Source of the DNA: Salinivirgaceae bacterium
Lineage (GTDB): Bacteria > Bacteroidota > Bacteroidia > Bacteroidales > SZUA-534
Assembly (NCBI GenBank): GCA_017474765.1
Contig: JAFVGW010000007.1
Coordinates: forward strand, 62,001 to 126,000
Direction of reading: 5' to 3'
DNA: 64,000 bases
The translations under genes and the position numbers were made by a program. Shown in pieces: positions 54,287 to 62,655 of the stretch (position 1 is the stretch's first letter; the number at the start of each line of letters is the position of its first letter). The notes under the pieces are model-generated. The model worked only from the letters and a program-made list of their open reading frames with translations, did not search any database and was not told the origin of the DNA.

Positions 54287-55087
54287 TTAAAAAATTGCAG
54301 TTAAAGCTATCCCGAAACCATTGTTGTCGGCGTTATAGACGGGAAGGATGCTCATTTCAGCAGATTCAGAGTCCCAATGCAGGATTCTGCGTTCAAGGGG
54401 AAGCGCCCAGTAGGCAATGTTTGCCGCCAGAATGCCGAAGCCGGCGCCGCCAATCACATCGTTGAGCCAGTGGCGGTCGTTGTAGGTGCGCATGAAGCCT
54501 ATGCCACTTGCAAATACATAAGCGCCTGCGCCCCAGGTATTTCCGTACTCCTTGCGAATCATTTCGGCACCCACAAAGGCCATCGCCGTGTGGCCGGAAG
54601 GAAACGAGTTGCGGCCGTTTGTGTCGGGGCGTTTCTCGTTCACAAAATGCTTGGTGACCGACACTATGGTCTGCATCGCAACGTAGCCTGTGGCCGACAC
54701 CACCAGTCGTTCGCGGAACGGATGACGCGCTGGCACACCCACTAGCCCGAGCCCCACGTTTGATGCGACGGGCAGATATTGCGCATAGTCGTCGATGTGG
54801 AAACGATGGTCGCCGCGCCAGTCGTAGAGATTGTCGCGCCAGTCGTTTTTCAGGTCAACAAACCAGTCGTTTGAGACACCAATGGCGCCAACCGTGATGA
54901 GCGCCGCTGGAGCAATTAGTTGCTGCGGGCGAAACTTGCAAGGTGTGTCGTCGATGGCAGGAACGCTGTCGCGGAACGCGGCTGCCGCAGGTTGTGAAAG
55001 TGCCGCCAACATGACGCACACGGCAACACCTCGCTGGAGCAGACTGGCTGTCAGGCAGAGGTTACGTGATTGGTGGTTAGCTCTCAT
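54287..55087 (-). CDS. PAP2 superfamily phosphatase (membrane/periplasmic)
   Basis: The protein has 266 residues. After a signal-like N-terminus (LCLTASLLQRGVAVCVMLAA) come the three PAP2 motifs: KHFVNEKRPDTNGRN (KX6RP), SFPSGHTAMAF (PSGH) and the split R...NDRHWLNDVIGG (RX..HX3D). The family dephosphorylates lipid phosphates such as undecaprenyl diphosphate, lipid A or phosphatidate; the substrate cannot be assigned here. ATG 55087 is chosen; a Met seven codons upstream is possible. Convergent with nrdD. Confidence 0.88.
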   Translation of the reverse strand: MRANHQSRNLCLTASLLQRGVAVCVMLAALSQPAAAAFRDSVPAIDDTPCKFRPQQLIAPAALITVGAIGVSNDWFVDLKNDWRDNLYDWRGDHRFHIDDYAQYLPVASNVGLGLVGVPARHPFRERLVVSATGYVAMQTIVSVTKHFVNEKRPDTNGRNSFPSGHTAMAFVGAEMIRKEYGNTWGAGAYVFASGIGFMRTYNDRHWLNDVIGGAGFGILAANIAYWALPLERRILHWDSESAEMSILPVYNADNNGFGIALTAIF

Positions 55088-55252
55088 ATCAGTTCCTTTG
55101 TTTTGCACGGCGCAAAATTGCTAAAAAACCGGTTTTCTCCGCCAAAAATCAGACAATCTTGTCCTTCTCTCCCCCGAAAAATCCCCACCACTAAGTATAA
55201 ATACCACCTTTTTTTAGGCATAAAATGGCTATCGCGTCTGCCTACTAACCCC

Positions 55253-55260
55253 TACTTTTG
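55253..55260 (+). promoter_or_regulatory. Candidate -7 promoter box of the Hdr-like operon (TACTTTTG)
   Basis: TAnnTTTG match 18 bases before the ATG at 55279, the first gene of the redox cluster. Confidence 0.5.
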
Positions 55261-55278
55261 CAGCGTTAATAGGTGGGT

Positions 55279-55974
55279 ATGGGCAAACTTTACGACCAAT
55301 TGATGGAAGATGTGCGTTTTGTCGAGGGACTGAACGCTTGTATGAACTGCGGAATGTGCACGGGCGTGTGCCCTGCCGCCGAGTTCTACGACTACGACCC
55401 GCGCCGCATTGTGGACGAGGTGCAGAAGAAAGACGAGGCCGTGATTGAGGCCCTTCTGAAATCGGAGACCATTTGGTACTGCGGGCAGTGTATGAGTTGC
55501 AAAACCCGCTGTCCGCGCGGAAACACGCCTGGATTCGTCATTCAGGCGCTGCGCAAACTGTCGGTCAAACTGGGCTACTTCACCTGCTCGGAGAAGGGCC
55601 GTCAGCAGTTTGCAATCAAGCGCACCGTGGGGCAGAGCATTCTGGAGCGCGGCTACTGCGTCTATCCCGACATTGTCACCCCCTGGATGCACCCCGAACA
55701 GGGCCCCAACTGGGAGAGTATCTACAACAACACCGAGGAGTTTATGGCCAAGTTGGATATTCCGTACAAGAAAGAGGGTGCGGGCCCGCTGCGCAAAATC
55801 GACCAAAAGAACCTTGATGAACTCAAGCGAATATTCGATGTGACGGGCGGAACCGAGATGTATGACTGCATTGAGAAATATTCGGCCGAGAAGGCCAAGG
55901 AGATGGGCGTCGATATTGAGAACGGCGACTATCTGAATATGGTTTTCAAAACAAATTCCGACTACGATGAGTGA
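55279..55974 (+). CDS. HdrC-like iron-sulfur protein
   Basis: The protein has 231 residues. Two 4Fe-4S motifs lie in the first 80 residues: CMNCGMCTGVCPAA and CGQCMSCKTRCPRG, as in heterodisulfide reductase subunit C, which passes electrons between HdrA and HdrB. The C-terminal 120 residues have no cofactor motif. A GTG two codons upstream is a possible alternative start. Its stop overlaps the next gene by 8 bases, indicating tight coupling. Confidence 0.85.
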   Translation: MGKLYDQLMEDVRFVEGLNACMNCGMCTGVCPAAEFYDYDPRRIVDEVQKKDEAVIEALLKSETIWYCGQCMSCKTRCPRGNTPGFVIQALRKLSVKLGYFTCSEKGRQQFAIKRTVGQSILERGYCVYPDIVTPWMHPEQGPNWESIYNNTEEFMAKLDIPYKKEGAGPLRKIDQKNLDELKRIFDVTGGTEMYDCIEKYSAEKAKEMGVDIENGDYLNMVFKTNSDYDE

Positions 55975-56998
55975 ACAATGCGTTGCAAAACAGAACTTGT
56001 GGGCTAAATATCAGAAAGATATAGCCGACGACCACTACTACTACTGTCGGAGTTGTATTCGGCAGACGTTCTTCCCCGCGTCGGAGCGCGCCTATCTGAA
56101 CATTATGCGCGACAAGTTGGGCAAGGACCTTTTCGACGACCCCAACCACACCACCTGCACGGGCATTGCCTACCACTCTGACCTGGTGCCGCTTCAGACC
56201 ACCGAAACCGTCGTTGCGCGCCATTTTGCGCTGATGACCGAGGCGGGATACGAGAATATGGCCATTTCGTGCGTCACGTCGTTCGGGCTCTACACCGAAC
56301 TGCTGCATACCTGGGAGGAATATCCCGAAGAGGAGGCCCGCGTGCGCCAATATCTGTGGGACGCCACCCGCCGCGAGTTCAAAAAACCGAAAAACATTGC
56401 CCACACGTCGGACACCATTTATAAATTCCGCAACGAGATTGCCGCGCAAATGACTCGCCCGCTGGTGAATGTGAAGACTGGCGAGCCGTTGAAGGTGGTT
56501 GACCACATTGGCTGCCACTATGCCAAGATGTTCCCCACCAAAGGCGTGGGCGGAGCCGAGTTTCCGCGCGTGCTCACAGGAATGGTTGAGGCGTGGGGCG
56601 GCGCACCCGTCGATTACCCCGAACGCCGCCACTGCTGCGGTTTCGGCTTCCGTAACTATCTGGTGATGGCCAACCGCGGCTACTCGGTGGCCAACTCGAA
56701 GAAGAAATTTGAGTCGATGGCGCCCTACAAGCCCGATTTCATTGTGGCCAACTGCCCTGGCTGCGCAATGTTTCTCGACCGCTGGCAATACACAATCCAA
56801 CAGATGGAAGGCACCACCTACGGCGCTGACGGACAGGGTATTCCGTCGCTCACCTACGAGGAGATGGCGGGCCTTGTGCTCGGCTACGACCCGTGGGAAC
56901 TGGGTCTGCAGATGCACCAAGTGCCCGTGGAGCCGCTGCTCGACAAGATGGGCATTCAATACACACCGCGCGACAAATGGACGGGCAAAAAACATTGA
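55967..56998 (+). CDS. HdrB-like CCG-domain protein
   Basis: The protein has 343 residues. It carries a complete Cys-rich CCG-type motif in the C-terminal half (DHIGCHYAK ... RHCCGFGF ... NCPGCAMF), as found in HdrB and related non-cubane Fe-S proteins. The N-terminal half has scattered Cys (YYYCRSCIRQ, HTTCTGIAY, AISCVTS) that may form a partial second site. In methanogens HdrB reduces CoM-S-S-CoB; a Bacteroidales relative must use another disulfide or acceptor. Its stop overlaps the ATG of the HdrA-like gene (ATGA). Confidence 0.82.
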   Translation: MSEQCVAKQNLWAKYQKDIADDHYYYCRSCIRQTFFPASERAYLNIMRDKLGKDLFDDPNHTTCTGIAYHSDLVPLQTTETVVARHFALMTEAGYENMAISCVTSFGLYTELLHTWEEYPEEEARVRQYLWDATRREFKKPKNIAHTSDTIYKFRNEIAAQMTRPLVNVKTGEPLKVVDHIGCHYAKMFPTKGVGGAEFPRVLTGMVEAWGGAPVDYPERRHCCGFGFRNYLVMANRGYSVANSKKKFESMAPYKPDFIVANCPGCAMFLDRWQYTIQQMEGTTYGADGQGIPSLTYEEMAGLVLGYDPWELGLQMHQVPVEPLLDKMGIQYTPRDKWTGKKH

Positions 56999-58029
56999 TG
57001 ATTATGCAACAGAAAAACATAGCAATAATTGGCGGCGGACCCGCTGGAATTGAGGCTGCAGCAAGCCTTGCGGGGCTCGGGCACCACGTGTGGCTAATCG
57101 AAAAAGAGAGTGAACTGGGCGGCCATTTGAGGCTGATGTACAATCTTTTCCCCGACAAGCGCCCCGCCGACGAGGTGCTGCAGGAGATGCTCTCGCACGC
57201 CAAAAATCCGAATATCGATATTCTGTCCAACACGCAAGTGACTGACTGCAAGCAGACTGGCAATCGCTTTGCGCTGAAAACCGACAACGGGCAGACGCTT
57301 GAAGCCGACGCCGTGCTGATGGCCACAGGCTACCGCCTTTTCGACGCCGCCCGCAAGGAAGAGTACGGCTACGGAATCTATCCTGGCGTGATAAACAGTT
57401 TCGAACTCGAGGCGATGCTGAAAAACAACGCTCTCAAGAACGTGAAAGGCGAAGTGCCGCGGCGGGTGATTCTGCTGCACTGCATTGGCTCGCGCGACGA
57501 AAAGGTCGGAAATCACTATTGCTCAAAGGTTTGCTGCGTGACGGCCGTGAAACAGGCAATCGAAATCAAGCGCCGCCACCCCGAAACCGAGGTCTTCTGC
57601 TTCTATATGGACATTCGAATGTTCGGGCCTTACTATGAGGAACTTTACCGCGAGGCGCAGGAGAAATGGAAAGTGACGTTTGTGCGCGGCAAGATTTCGG
57701 AGGCGGCCGCCAACCTTGACGGCGAGATTCAGATTAAAGCCGAAGACACTCTCATTGGCAAGCCCCTGCATATGCGCACCGACCTGCTTGTGCTGATGTG
57801 CGGAATGGAGGCCGACACCGACGAGCCCGTGGCCCGTGCGCTCGGCATTGAGCGCGGCGCAAACCGCTTCTTCCGCTCGGCCGACAACTACACGCGCTAC
57901 AACAGCACCAACCTGCCTGGCGTGTTCACCGCTGGCGCCTGCACCGCCCCAATGAACATTATTGACACCATTGCCAACGCCCGCGCCGCGGCGATTTCAA
58001 TTCACGAATATTTGGGAGGTAGGAATTAG
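56998..58029 (+). CDS. HdrA-like FAD-dependent subunit (short form)
   Basis: The protein has 343 residues. The Rossmann motif IAIIGGGPAGIEAAASLAGLG is at the N-terminus. The HdrA cysteine motif YCSKVCCVTAVKQA lies near residue 175 and MATGYRLFD near 105. A C-terminal FAD-binding stretch reads LPGVFTAGACTAPMNIIDTI. Full-size HdrA has extra ferredoxin and thioredoxin-reductase-like parts; this is the core only, as in QmoA-type proteins. Flavin-based electron handling is therefore likely but bifurcation is unproven. The ATG overlaps the HdrB stop. Confidence 0.85.
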   Translation: MIMQQKNIAIIGGGPAGIEAAASLAGLGHHVWLIEKESELGGHLRLMYNLFPDKRPADEVLQEMLSHAKNPNIDILSNTQVTDCKQTGNRFALKTDNGQTLEADAVLMATGYRLFDAARKEEYGYGIYPGVINSFELEAMLKNNALKNVKGEVPRRVILLHCIGSRDEKVGNHYCSKVCCVTAVKQAIEIKRRHPETEVFCFYMDIRMFGPYYEELYREAQEKWKVTFVRGKISEAAANLDGEIQIKAEDTLIGKPLHMRTDLLVLMCGMEADTDEPVARALGIERGANRFFRSADNYTRYNSTNLPGVFTAGACTAPMNIIDTIANARAAAISIHEYLGGRN

Positions 58030-58075
58030 GATTTAGGATTTAGAAATTGAAAATTGATAATTGAAAATTGAAATT

Positions 58076-58100
58076 GTAGGGACGTCATATTATGGCGTCC
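58076..58100. repeat. Dispersed hairpin repeat, copy 4
   Basis: GTAGGGACGTCAT...ATGGCGTCC, after repeated AAATTGAAAATTGA filler that follows the hdrA-like gene. Confidence 0.75.
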
Positions 58101-58129
58101 GTTGAAATAAAAATTGAAAATTGAAAAAT

Positions 58130-58157
58130 GTAGGGATGTGGCGCGCCGCGTCTCTAC
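58130..58157. repeat. Dispersed hairpin repeat, copy 5 (left flank of the secreted-protein cassette)
   Basis: GTAGGGATGTGGCG with CGCCGCGTCTCTAC: nearly perfect palindrome, followed by GGAAAAAGGAAAATTTAAAA. The same follow-on sequence occurs after copy 6 at 58658. Confidence 0.8.
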
Positions 58158-58188
58158 GGAAAAAGGAAAATTTAAAACCATACCAACT

Positions 58189-58647
58189 ATGAGGAAGGCG
58201 TTTTTTCTTTCGATAGTATTTACGATTTTGTCGCTTTCAGTCCAAAGCCAAAATCAATTGTTTGATGCTTTTTATAAATGGAAATGGATGACTATAGGGT
58301 TTAGTTCTAAAGGTGTAGGCTTTGTATTTAATGGTAAATCAGATATTGACACATTTAACCAATTTGAGTATATCATTTCAAATGATACAATCTTAATTGA
58401 TGAAAAACGACCTACTTCGTTTGGTTTCGATAAAGGGTACCCTTTTTTGCGTAAAAACAACCGTTTGTATGAGTACGATTATAATAAAAAGGAATTCGGA
58501 GGAAAAGGCTATAAATTAATGTCAGCGAAAGAAGTTGAAGAGTTTTCCAATAGTCATAAATGGCTGTTTGAACATAGAAAGATACGCATAATAAACGGGG
58601 TACTTGAACCAATTTCAGATAATGAATATTTGCAAATTACAAATTAG
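58189..58647 (+). CDS. Small secreted protein of unknown function inserted in the Hdr-like operon
   Basis: The protein has 152 residues. A signal peptide (MRKAFFLSIVFTILSLSVQS) precedes a beta-rich, charged mature part (WKWMTIGFSSKGVGFVFNGK, DTILIDEKRPTSFGFDKGYP). The A/T-rich base and codon use differs from the GC-rich hdr genes on both sides. It lies between two copies of the dispersed hairpin (58130 and 58658) that share downstream flank wording. I infer a small mobile cassette that entered the operon. No family recognised. Confidence 0.65.
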   Translation: MRKAFFLSIVFTILSLSVQSQNQLFDAFYKWKWMTIGFSSKGVGFVFNGKSDIDTFNQFEYIISNDTILIDEKRPTSFGFDKGYPFLRKNNRLYEYDYNKKEFGGKGYKLMSAKEVEEFSNSHKWLFEHRKIRIINGVLEPISDNEYLQITN

Positions 58648-58657
58648 AAATTACGAT

Positions 58658-58685
58658 GTAGAGACGTAGCGCGCTACGTCTCTAC
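58658..58685. repeat. Dispersed hairpin repeat, copy 6 (right flank of the secreted-protein cassette)
   Basis: GTAGAGACGTAGCG pairs with CGCTACGTCTCTAC: a perfect 28-base palindrome, followed by TGGAAAAAGGAAAATTTTAAA as after copy 5. Confidence 0.85.
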
Positions 58686-58747
58686 TGGAAAAAGGAAAAT
58701 TTTAAACACCAACAACTTCTAAACTCTAAACTTCTAAACATTAAGAA

Positions 58748-59089
58748 ATGTGGGGCTTTAAGATAGCAAAATCGCAGAGTATCAACTACGACCGCAACGA
58801 CAAGGAGATAATGCGGACGGTTCTGGAGAACGAGCCGTCGCTGCGCGTTTGTATGGCCTGCGGAGCCTGCACCGCCACCTGCTCGGCGGGCAATCTGCTG
58901 CCCACATTCAACATTCGCCGCCTGAACACCCTGCTGCAGCGCGGCGAGTACACGCAACTGCGCAACGAACTCAACAACTGTATGCTCTGCGGCAAATGCA
59001 CGCTCGTCTGCCCGCGCGGCGTCAATATCCGCAACATTGTTCTTAACACACGCGAAGCCTTGATGAAATATGAATCCGACACCATTTGA
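58748..59089 (+). CDS. Small HdrC-like double 4Fe-4S protein
   Basis: The protein has 113 residues. Two 4Fe-4S motifs: CMACGACTATCSAG and CMLCGKCTLVCPRG. It is about half the size of the first HdrC-like protein. Its last codons overlap the start of the membrane subunit gene by 20 bases, so they are translated together and probably form an electron-entry pair for it. Confidence 0.85.
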   Translation: MWGFKIAKSQSINYDRNDKEIMRTVLENEPSLRVCMACGACTATCSAGNLLPTFNIRRLNTLLQRGEYTQLRNELNNCMLCGKCTLVCPRGVNIRNIVLNTREALMKYESDTI

Positions 59090-60842
59090 CATATTCGTGC
59101 TGCCGTTCACCGTCGGAATGAGCCTGCTATTTGCCTATCTCATACTGAAATACGCAAGTTGGATTTGGTATTTCGACCGCGACGACAAACTGCGAATCCT
59201 GCGCGGGCTCTTCAGCCTGAAATCGCTCAAAGCCGTAAAAGAGATTTTCCTTGAGAGCCTTGTTCACCGCAAGATGTTTCTGGTAAACAGGCGGTTAGGT
59301 TATATGCACTTCAGCCTGGCCTTCGGCTGGTTTCTGCTGATAGTGATTGGCGCGTTCGAGGCGCACATTTATATGGGCGGCGCCGCGCCGTTCTATTTCC
59401 CCATTTTCTTCGTCTATTTCGTGCCCGACGACGAGTCGTTCTTCTTCGCCCGCGGCTTTGTGCAACTGATGGACGCGTCGCTGCTGCTCGTGCTGTCGGG
59501 CGTGGTGGTGGCCATTGTCAAGCGGTTCTACAAGCGCATTGTGGGTATGCGGAGCACAACCAATCTGCGCTTGCGCGATAAGATGGTGCTCTACTCGCTG
59601 TGGCTCATTTTCCCGTTGAGGCTCTTGGCCGAAAGCGCCACCTGCGGCCTGCACGGCTCGGGCGGCTTCCTGACCTATCCCGTAGGCCAACTGATGGCCG
59701 CCACGCTTCCGCTCGAGGCGATGGAATACCCGCTCTGGTGGGCCTACTCAATCGACCTTTGCCTGTTCTTCATTGGGCTGCCCTTCAGCCGATATATGCA
59801 CATTCCAACCGAGATGGTGCTTATCTTCTTCCGCAACTGGGGCATACGCTTGAAGCCCGACAATCCGATACTCGAGGAGGTGATGGTGCTCTCGTGCCCG
59901 CGCTGCGGCGTTTGTATCGACCGCTGCCAACTCAACACCGCCGTGGGCAACCACGACACACAGGCCGTCTATTTCCTTCAGCGAATCCGCAACCACGAGC
60001 AGCACTCGGCGCAGGCCAAAAACTGCCTGATGTGCGGCCGATGCGAGTCTGTCTGCCCTGTCGGGATAGATTTGAACGCAATCCGTCTGCGCCACCGTCA
60101 GAACTTCACGCCCGAAACCTTTGTGCCGCAATACAATAACGCTGAGGCGCGAAAGGTTGATGTGGTGTTCTTTACAGGATGTATGGGCCACCTGGTTCCC
60201 AAAACCAAAGACGCGATGGTGAAGATTCTCAACGCTTCGGGCGACCGCTACTGGTTTATGGACGCTGATGGCGGCATTTGCTGCGGCCGTCCGATGAAAC
60301 TTGCAGGGCAGACCGATGCCGCCGAAAAACTGATGGCCAAAAACCGCCAATCGATTATCGACAGCGGAGCACGCACGCTCGTTACGTCGTGCCCAATCTG
60401 CTACAAGGTTTTCCGCGAGGACTACAATCTCGAAGGCATTGAGATTCTGCACCATACCGAATATATTAAACGCTTGATTGACAGCGGAAAGATAAAGGTT
60501 GATAAGAAAAATCTGGCCGTTGCCTACCACGACCCGTGCGAACTCGGTCGCGGTGCAGGCATATACGAGCCACCGCGCGATGTCTTGAGCAGCGTGGCCA
60601 CTCTGCAAACCACCGCCAACGAGCGCAAGAACTCGCTCTGCTGCGGCGGCAGCCTTGCCAACCTGACACTGCCTTCGGCCGACAAAGCGCGCATTGCCGA
60701 GCAGGCAATGTGCAGCCTGACCGCCAACCACCCCGACGTGGTGGCCACCGCCTGCCCGCTCTGCAAGAAAACCCTTGCCCGCACCCAAATGGCACCCGTT
60801 GAGGATGTTGCCGAACTGGTTGCGGAAGCGATGATTAAATAA
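59070..60842 (+). CDS. Membrane HdrD/DsrK-like Fe-S subunit
   Basis: The protein has 590 residues. About five to six membrane helices in the first 270 residues (e.g. LAFGWFLLIVIGAFEAHIYM; SLLLVLSGVVVAIVKRFY; WAYSIDLCLFFIGLPFS) resemble the heme-b-type NarI/HdrE/DsrM membrane part. Two 4Fe-4S motifs follow (CPRCGVCIDRCQ; CLMCGRCESVCP), then two CCG domains (FTGCMGHL ... GICCGRP ... CPICYKV; YHDPCELG ... SLCCGGSL ... CPLCKK). It is thus a fusion of an HdrE-like anchor and an HdrD-like catalytic part. It probably links the quinone pool to the soluble HdrABC-like subunits. Confidence 0.88.
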   Translation: MNPTPFDIFVLPFTVGMSLLFAYLILKYASWIWYFDRDDKLRILRGLFSLKSLKAVKEIFLESLVHRKMFLVNRRLGYMHFSLAFGWFLLIVIGAFEAHIYMGGAAPFYFPIFFVYFVPDDESFFFARGFVQLMDASLLLVLSGVVVAIVKRFYKRIVGMRSTTNLRLRDKMVLYSLWLIFPLRLLAESATCGLHGSGGFLTYPVGQLMAATLPLEAMEYPLWWAYSIDLCLFFIGLPFSRYMHIPTEMVLIFFRNWGIRLKPDNPILEEVMVLSCPRCGVCIDRCQLNTAVGNHDTQAVYFLQRIRNHEQHSAQAKNCLMCGRCESVCPVGIDLNAIRLRHRQNFTPETFVPQYNNAEARKVDVVFFTGCMGHLVPKTKDAMVKILNASGDRYWFMDADGGICCGRPMKLAGQTDAAEKLMAKNRQSIIDSGARTLVTSCPICYKVFREDYNLEGIEILHHTEYIKRLIDSGKIKVDKKNLAVAYHDPCELGRGAGIYEPPRDVLSSVATLQTTANERKNSLCCGGSLANLTLPSADKARIAEQAMCSLTANHPDVVATACPLCKKTLARTQMAPVEDVAELVAEAMIK

Positions 60843-60876
60843 TTGAAAGCGAGAGAGTGTGAGGGGAGAAGTGCTG

Positions 60877-61461
60877 CTATTTCAGTCTTTCTGCCACTAC
60901 ATTCCAATTCACAATGCTCCAGAAGTCGGCAATGTAATCTGCTCTACGATTTTGGTAGTCAATGTAATAGGCATGTTCCCAAACATCAATCACAAACAGC
61001 GGATTCAGACCGTTTCGTAGGGGGCAATTGGCATTTGTCTCTTTGGTTATCAGCAGTTTGCCATTGGCATCCTGCGAAAGCCAGGCCCATCCAGAACCGA
61101 AAAGTGTGGTTGCCGCTTGCGCAAACTGAGTCTTAAAATCTTCAAAACTGCCAAACGCGGCATTGATAGCCTCAGCCAAACGTCCTTGTGGCTTGTTGTC
61201 AGCTTTGGCGGGTTGCAACTGCATGAAATAAAAAGTGTGGTTGAAAATCTGACCTGCATTATTGAAAACAGGCCCGTCGGGAGCTTCACGAACAATATCT
61301 TCAACGTTCTTGCCGGCAAACTCGGTTCCTTCGATTAGTTTTGCAAGTGTGTTCACGTAGCCTTGCAGATGTTTCCCATAGTGAAAATCAATGGTTTTGT
61401 TGCTGATGACTGGTGCTAACGCATCGGATGCGTACGGCATTGTTGGCATTTTAATTTCCAT
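60877..61461 (-). CDS. sodB: Superoxide dismutase (Fe/Mn type)
   Basis: The protein has 194 residues, normal length. Metal ligands are visible: DFHYGKHLQGYVN (His), IFNHTFYFMQL (His), and VIDVWEHAYYIDYQNRR (Asp and His). The residues GSGWAWLSQ and FGSF fit Fe or cambialistic enzymes of the Bacteroides type. It converts superoxide to oxygen and peroxide. A single gene on the minus strand, convergent with the Hdr-like operon. Confidence 0.96.
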   Translation of the reverse strand: MEIKMPTMPYASDALAPVISNKTIDFHYGKHLQGYVNTLAKLIEGTEFAGKNVEDIVREAPDGPVFNNAGQIFNHTFYFMQLQPAKADNKPQGRLAEAINAAFGSFEDFKTQFAQAATTLFGSGWAWLSQDANGKLLITKETNANCPLRNGLNPLFVIDVWEHAYYIDYQNRRADYIADFWSIVNWNVVAERLK

Positions 61462-61555
61462 AAAATAAATGTTTTAAGTGTTTTACAATTACAATTAACC
61501 ACCATACCAGCCTTAGAGGTTGTGATATGGTGGTTCAATGGTTGTGCTGCTCTTC

Positions 61556-62569
61556 CTATTTGTAGGTAGGAATGTCGAACAGACGTGCGGTGTCAGAAAA
61601 GTATTGACCAGCAGTGATTTGCGGATAGTTCAATAGAGCTGATATTAAATCGTGGTGCTCGGCGCGGATTGGAATCATCTCTTTTTCGATTTTCTCGGCT
61701 GCGGGAATCTGTTCGTCCATGCGAATCTTCATTGCTTCGAGAACGGCCTTGCGCTGAATTGGCGCAATCTCAGTGTAGTATTTCAAAGCGGCCGATTTGT
61801 AAGCTTCGCCTTGGTTTTCAAGGTCTTTGGCATATTTTGCGTATATTGTTTTGCATTGGTTGTCGGCATCGGCAAAAATATCATCAACTTTCTTTCCAAT
61901 GGCGTCCCACTCGTCAATCAGAGGTTGGAGCGGCTCCAGATACTCGCCAGCGTCGGCGGCTTGCTCCAGGAGCGCGGCCTCAGCCTGCCCTTGTTTATAG
62001 TGCGCTTCGAGGTAGGCTTGCTGCTCCTCTTCCGACATCTCCGACAGTTTGTCAATCTCCTCGCGGGTCAGGCCTGTCATCAATTCGGCTTGTTTGTAGG
62101 CGGTTTCCATCACTTGCGCGCTGTCGGCATTGGCGTACGAGAAGGTCATTGCCTCAATTGTGAGTGTGGCCGATTTTGTTTTGAACTGTGTCACAGGGCT
62201 TGCCAACAGCTTTATAGTCTGCTCGTTAAGCTCGGCCGATTTGTAGTTGGCCAGTTGCTGAACCGTTGGAACGGCAGGCAGTTGCTTCATAATATCGATA
62301 ATCGATTGAGGTTTAACAGGCTCTTGCGATTGGGCCTGCGACTGCGACTGTGATTGCGAAGGCTCGCTCGACAAACCTTTTTCAAGCTCTTTATCGATTG
62401 CATCGGAGGCCTTGTCCGAAATTCTCTCGGTGGCTTTCTCAATCGTTTTTTCGGTGGTTTTCTTTGCGGCTTTGCTTGCAGCTTGTTTCAGCATGCTGCT
62501 GCCAAGTTGCGCATTGGCTGTAAAAGCGCATGCGGCAATGCAGATAGCAGATAGTAATATCTTCTTCAT
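61556..62569 (-). CDS. Periplasmic helical protein of unknown function
   Basis: The protein has 337 residues. A signal peptide (MKKILLSAICIAACAFTANA) is followed by an Ala/Lys-rich helix (QAASKAAKKTTEKTIEKATE), a short Ser/Gln repeat (SQSQSQSQAQSQ), and long charged helices up to the C-terminus (e.g. SEMSEEEQQAYLEAHYKQGQ). No catalytic motif. I do not recognise the family. It stands between sodB and the ABC permease genes with its own intergenic space. Confidence 0.7.
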   Translation of the reverse strand: MKKILLSAICIAACAFTANAQLGSSMLKQAASKAAKKTTEKTIEKATERISDKASDAIDKELEKGLSSEPSQSQSQSQAQSQEPVKPQSIIDIMKQLPAVPTVQQLANYKSAELNEQTIKLLASPVTQFKTKSATLTIEAMTFSYANADSAQVMETAYKQAELMTGLTREEIDKLSEMSEEEQQAYLEAHYKQGQAEAALLEQAADAGEYLEPLQPLIDEWDAIGKKVDDIFADADNQCKTIYAKYAKDLENQGEAYKSAALKYYTEIAPIQRKAVLEAMKIRMDEQIPAAEKIEKEMIPIRAEHHDLISALLNYPQITAGQYFSDTARLFDIPTYK

Positions 62570-62655
62570 TGTTTAGGATTTTAAGTTTAAACAAATCCAA
62601 AGATATACATTTTTATTATTGCTGATATATTGAGAGATAGAAATTTACAATTGCA

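Noticed and set aside
55946..56995. 349-residue minus ORF across the HdrB-like gene
   Set aside because: It follows from the high-GC third positions of the plus gene; no motif, and the plus strand has a full CCG protein.
59748..60788. 346-residue minus ORF across the membrane HdrD-like gene
   Set aside because: Same shadow effect; the plus gene has all Fe-S and CCG motifs.
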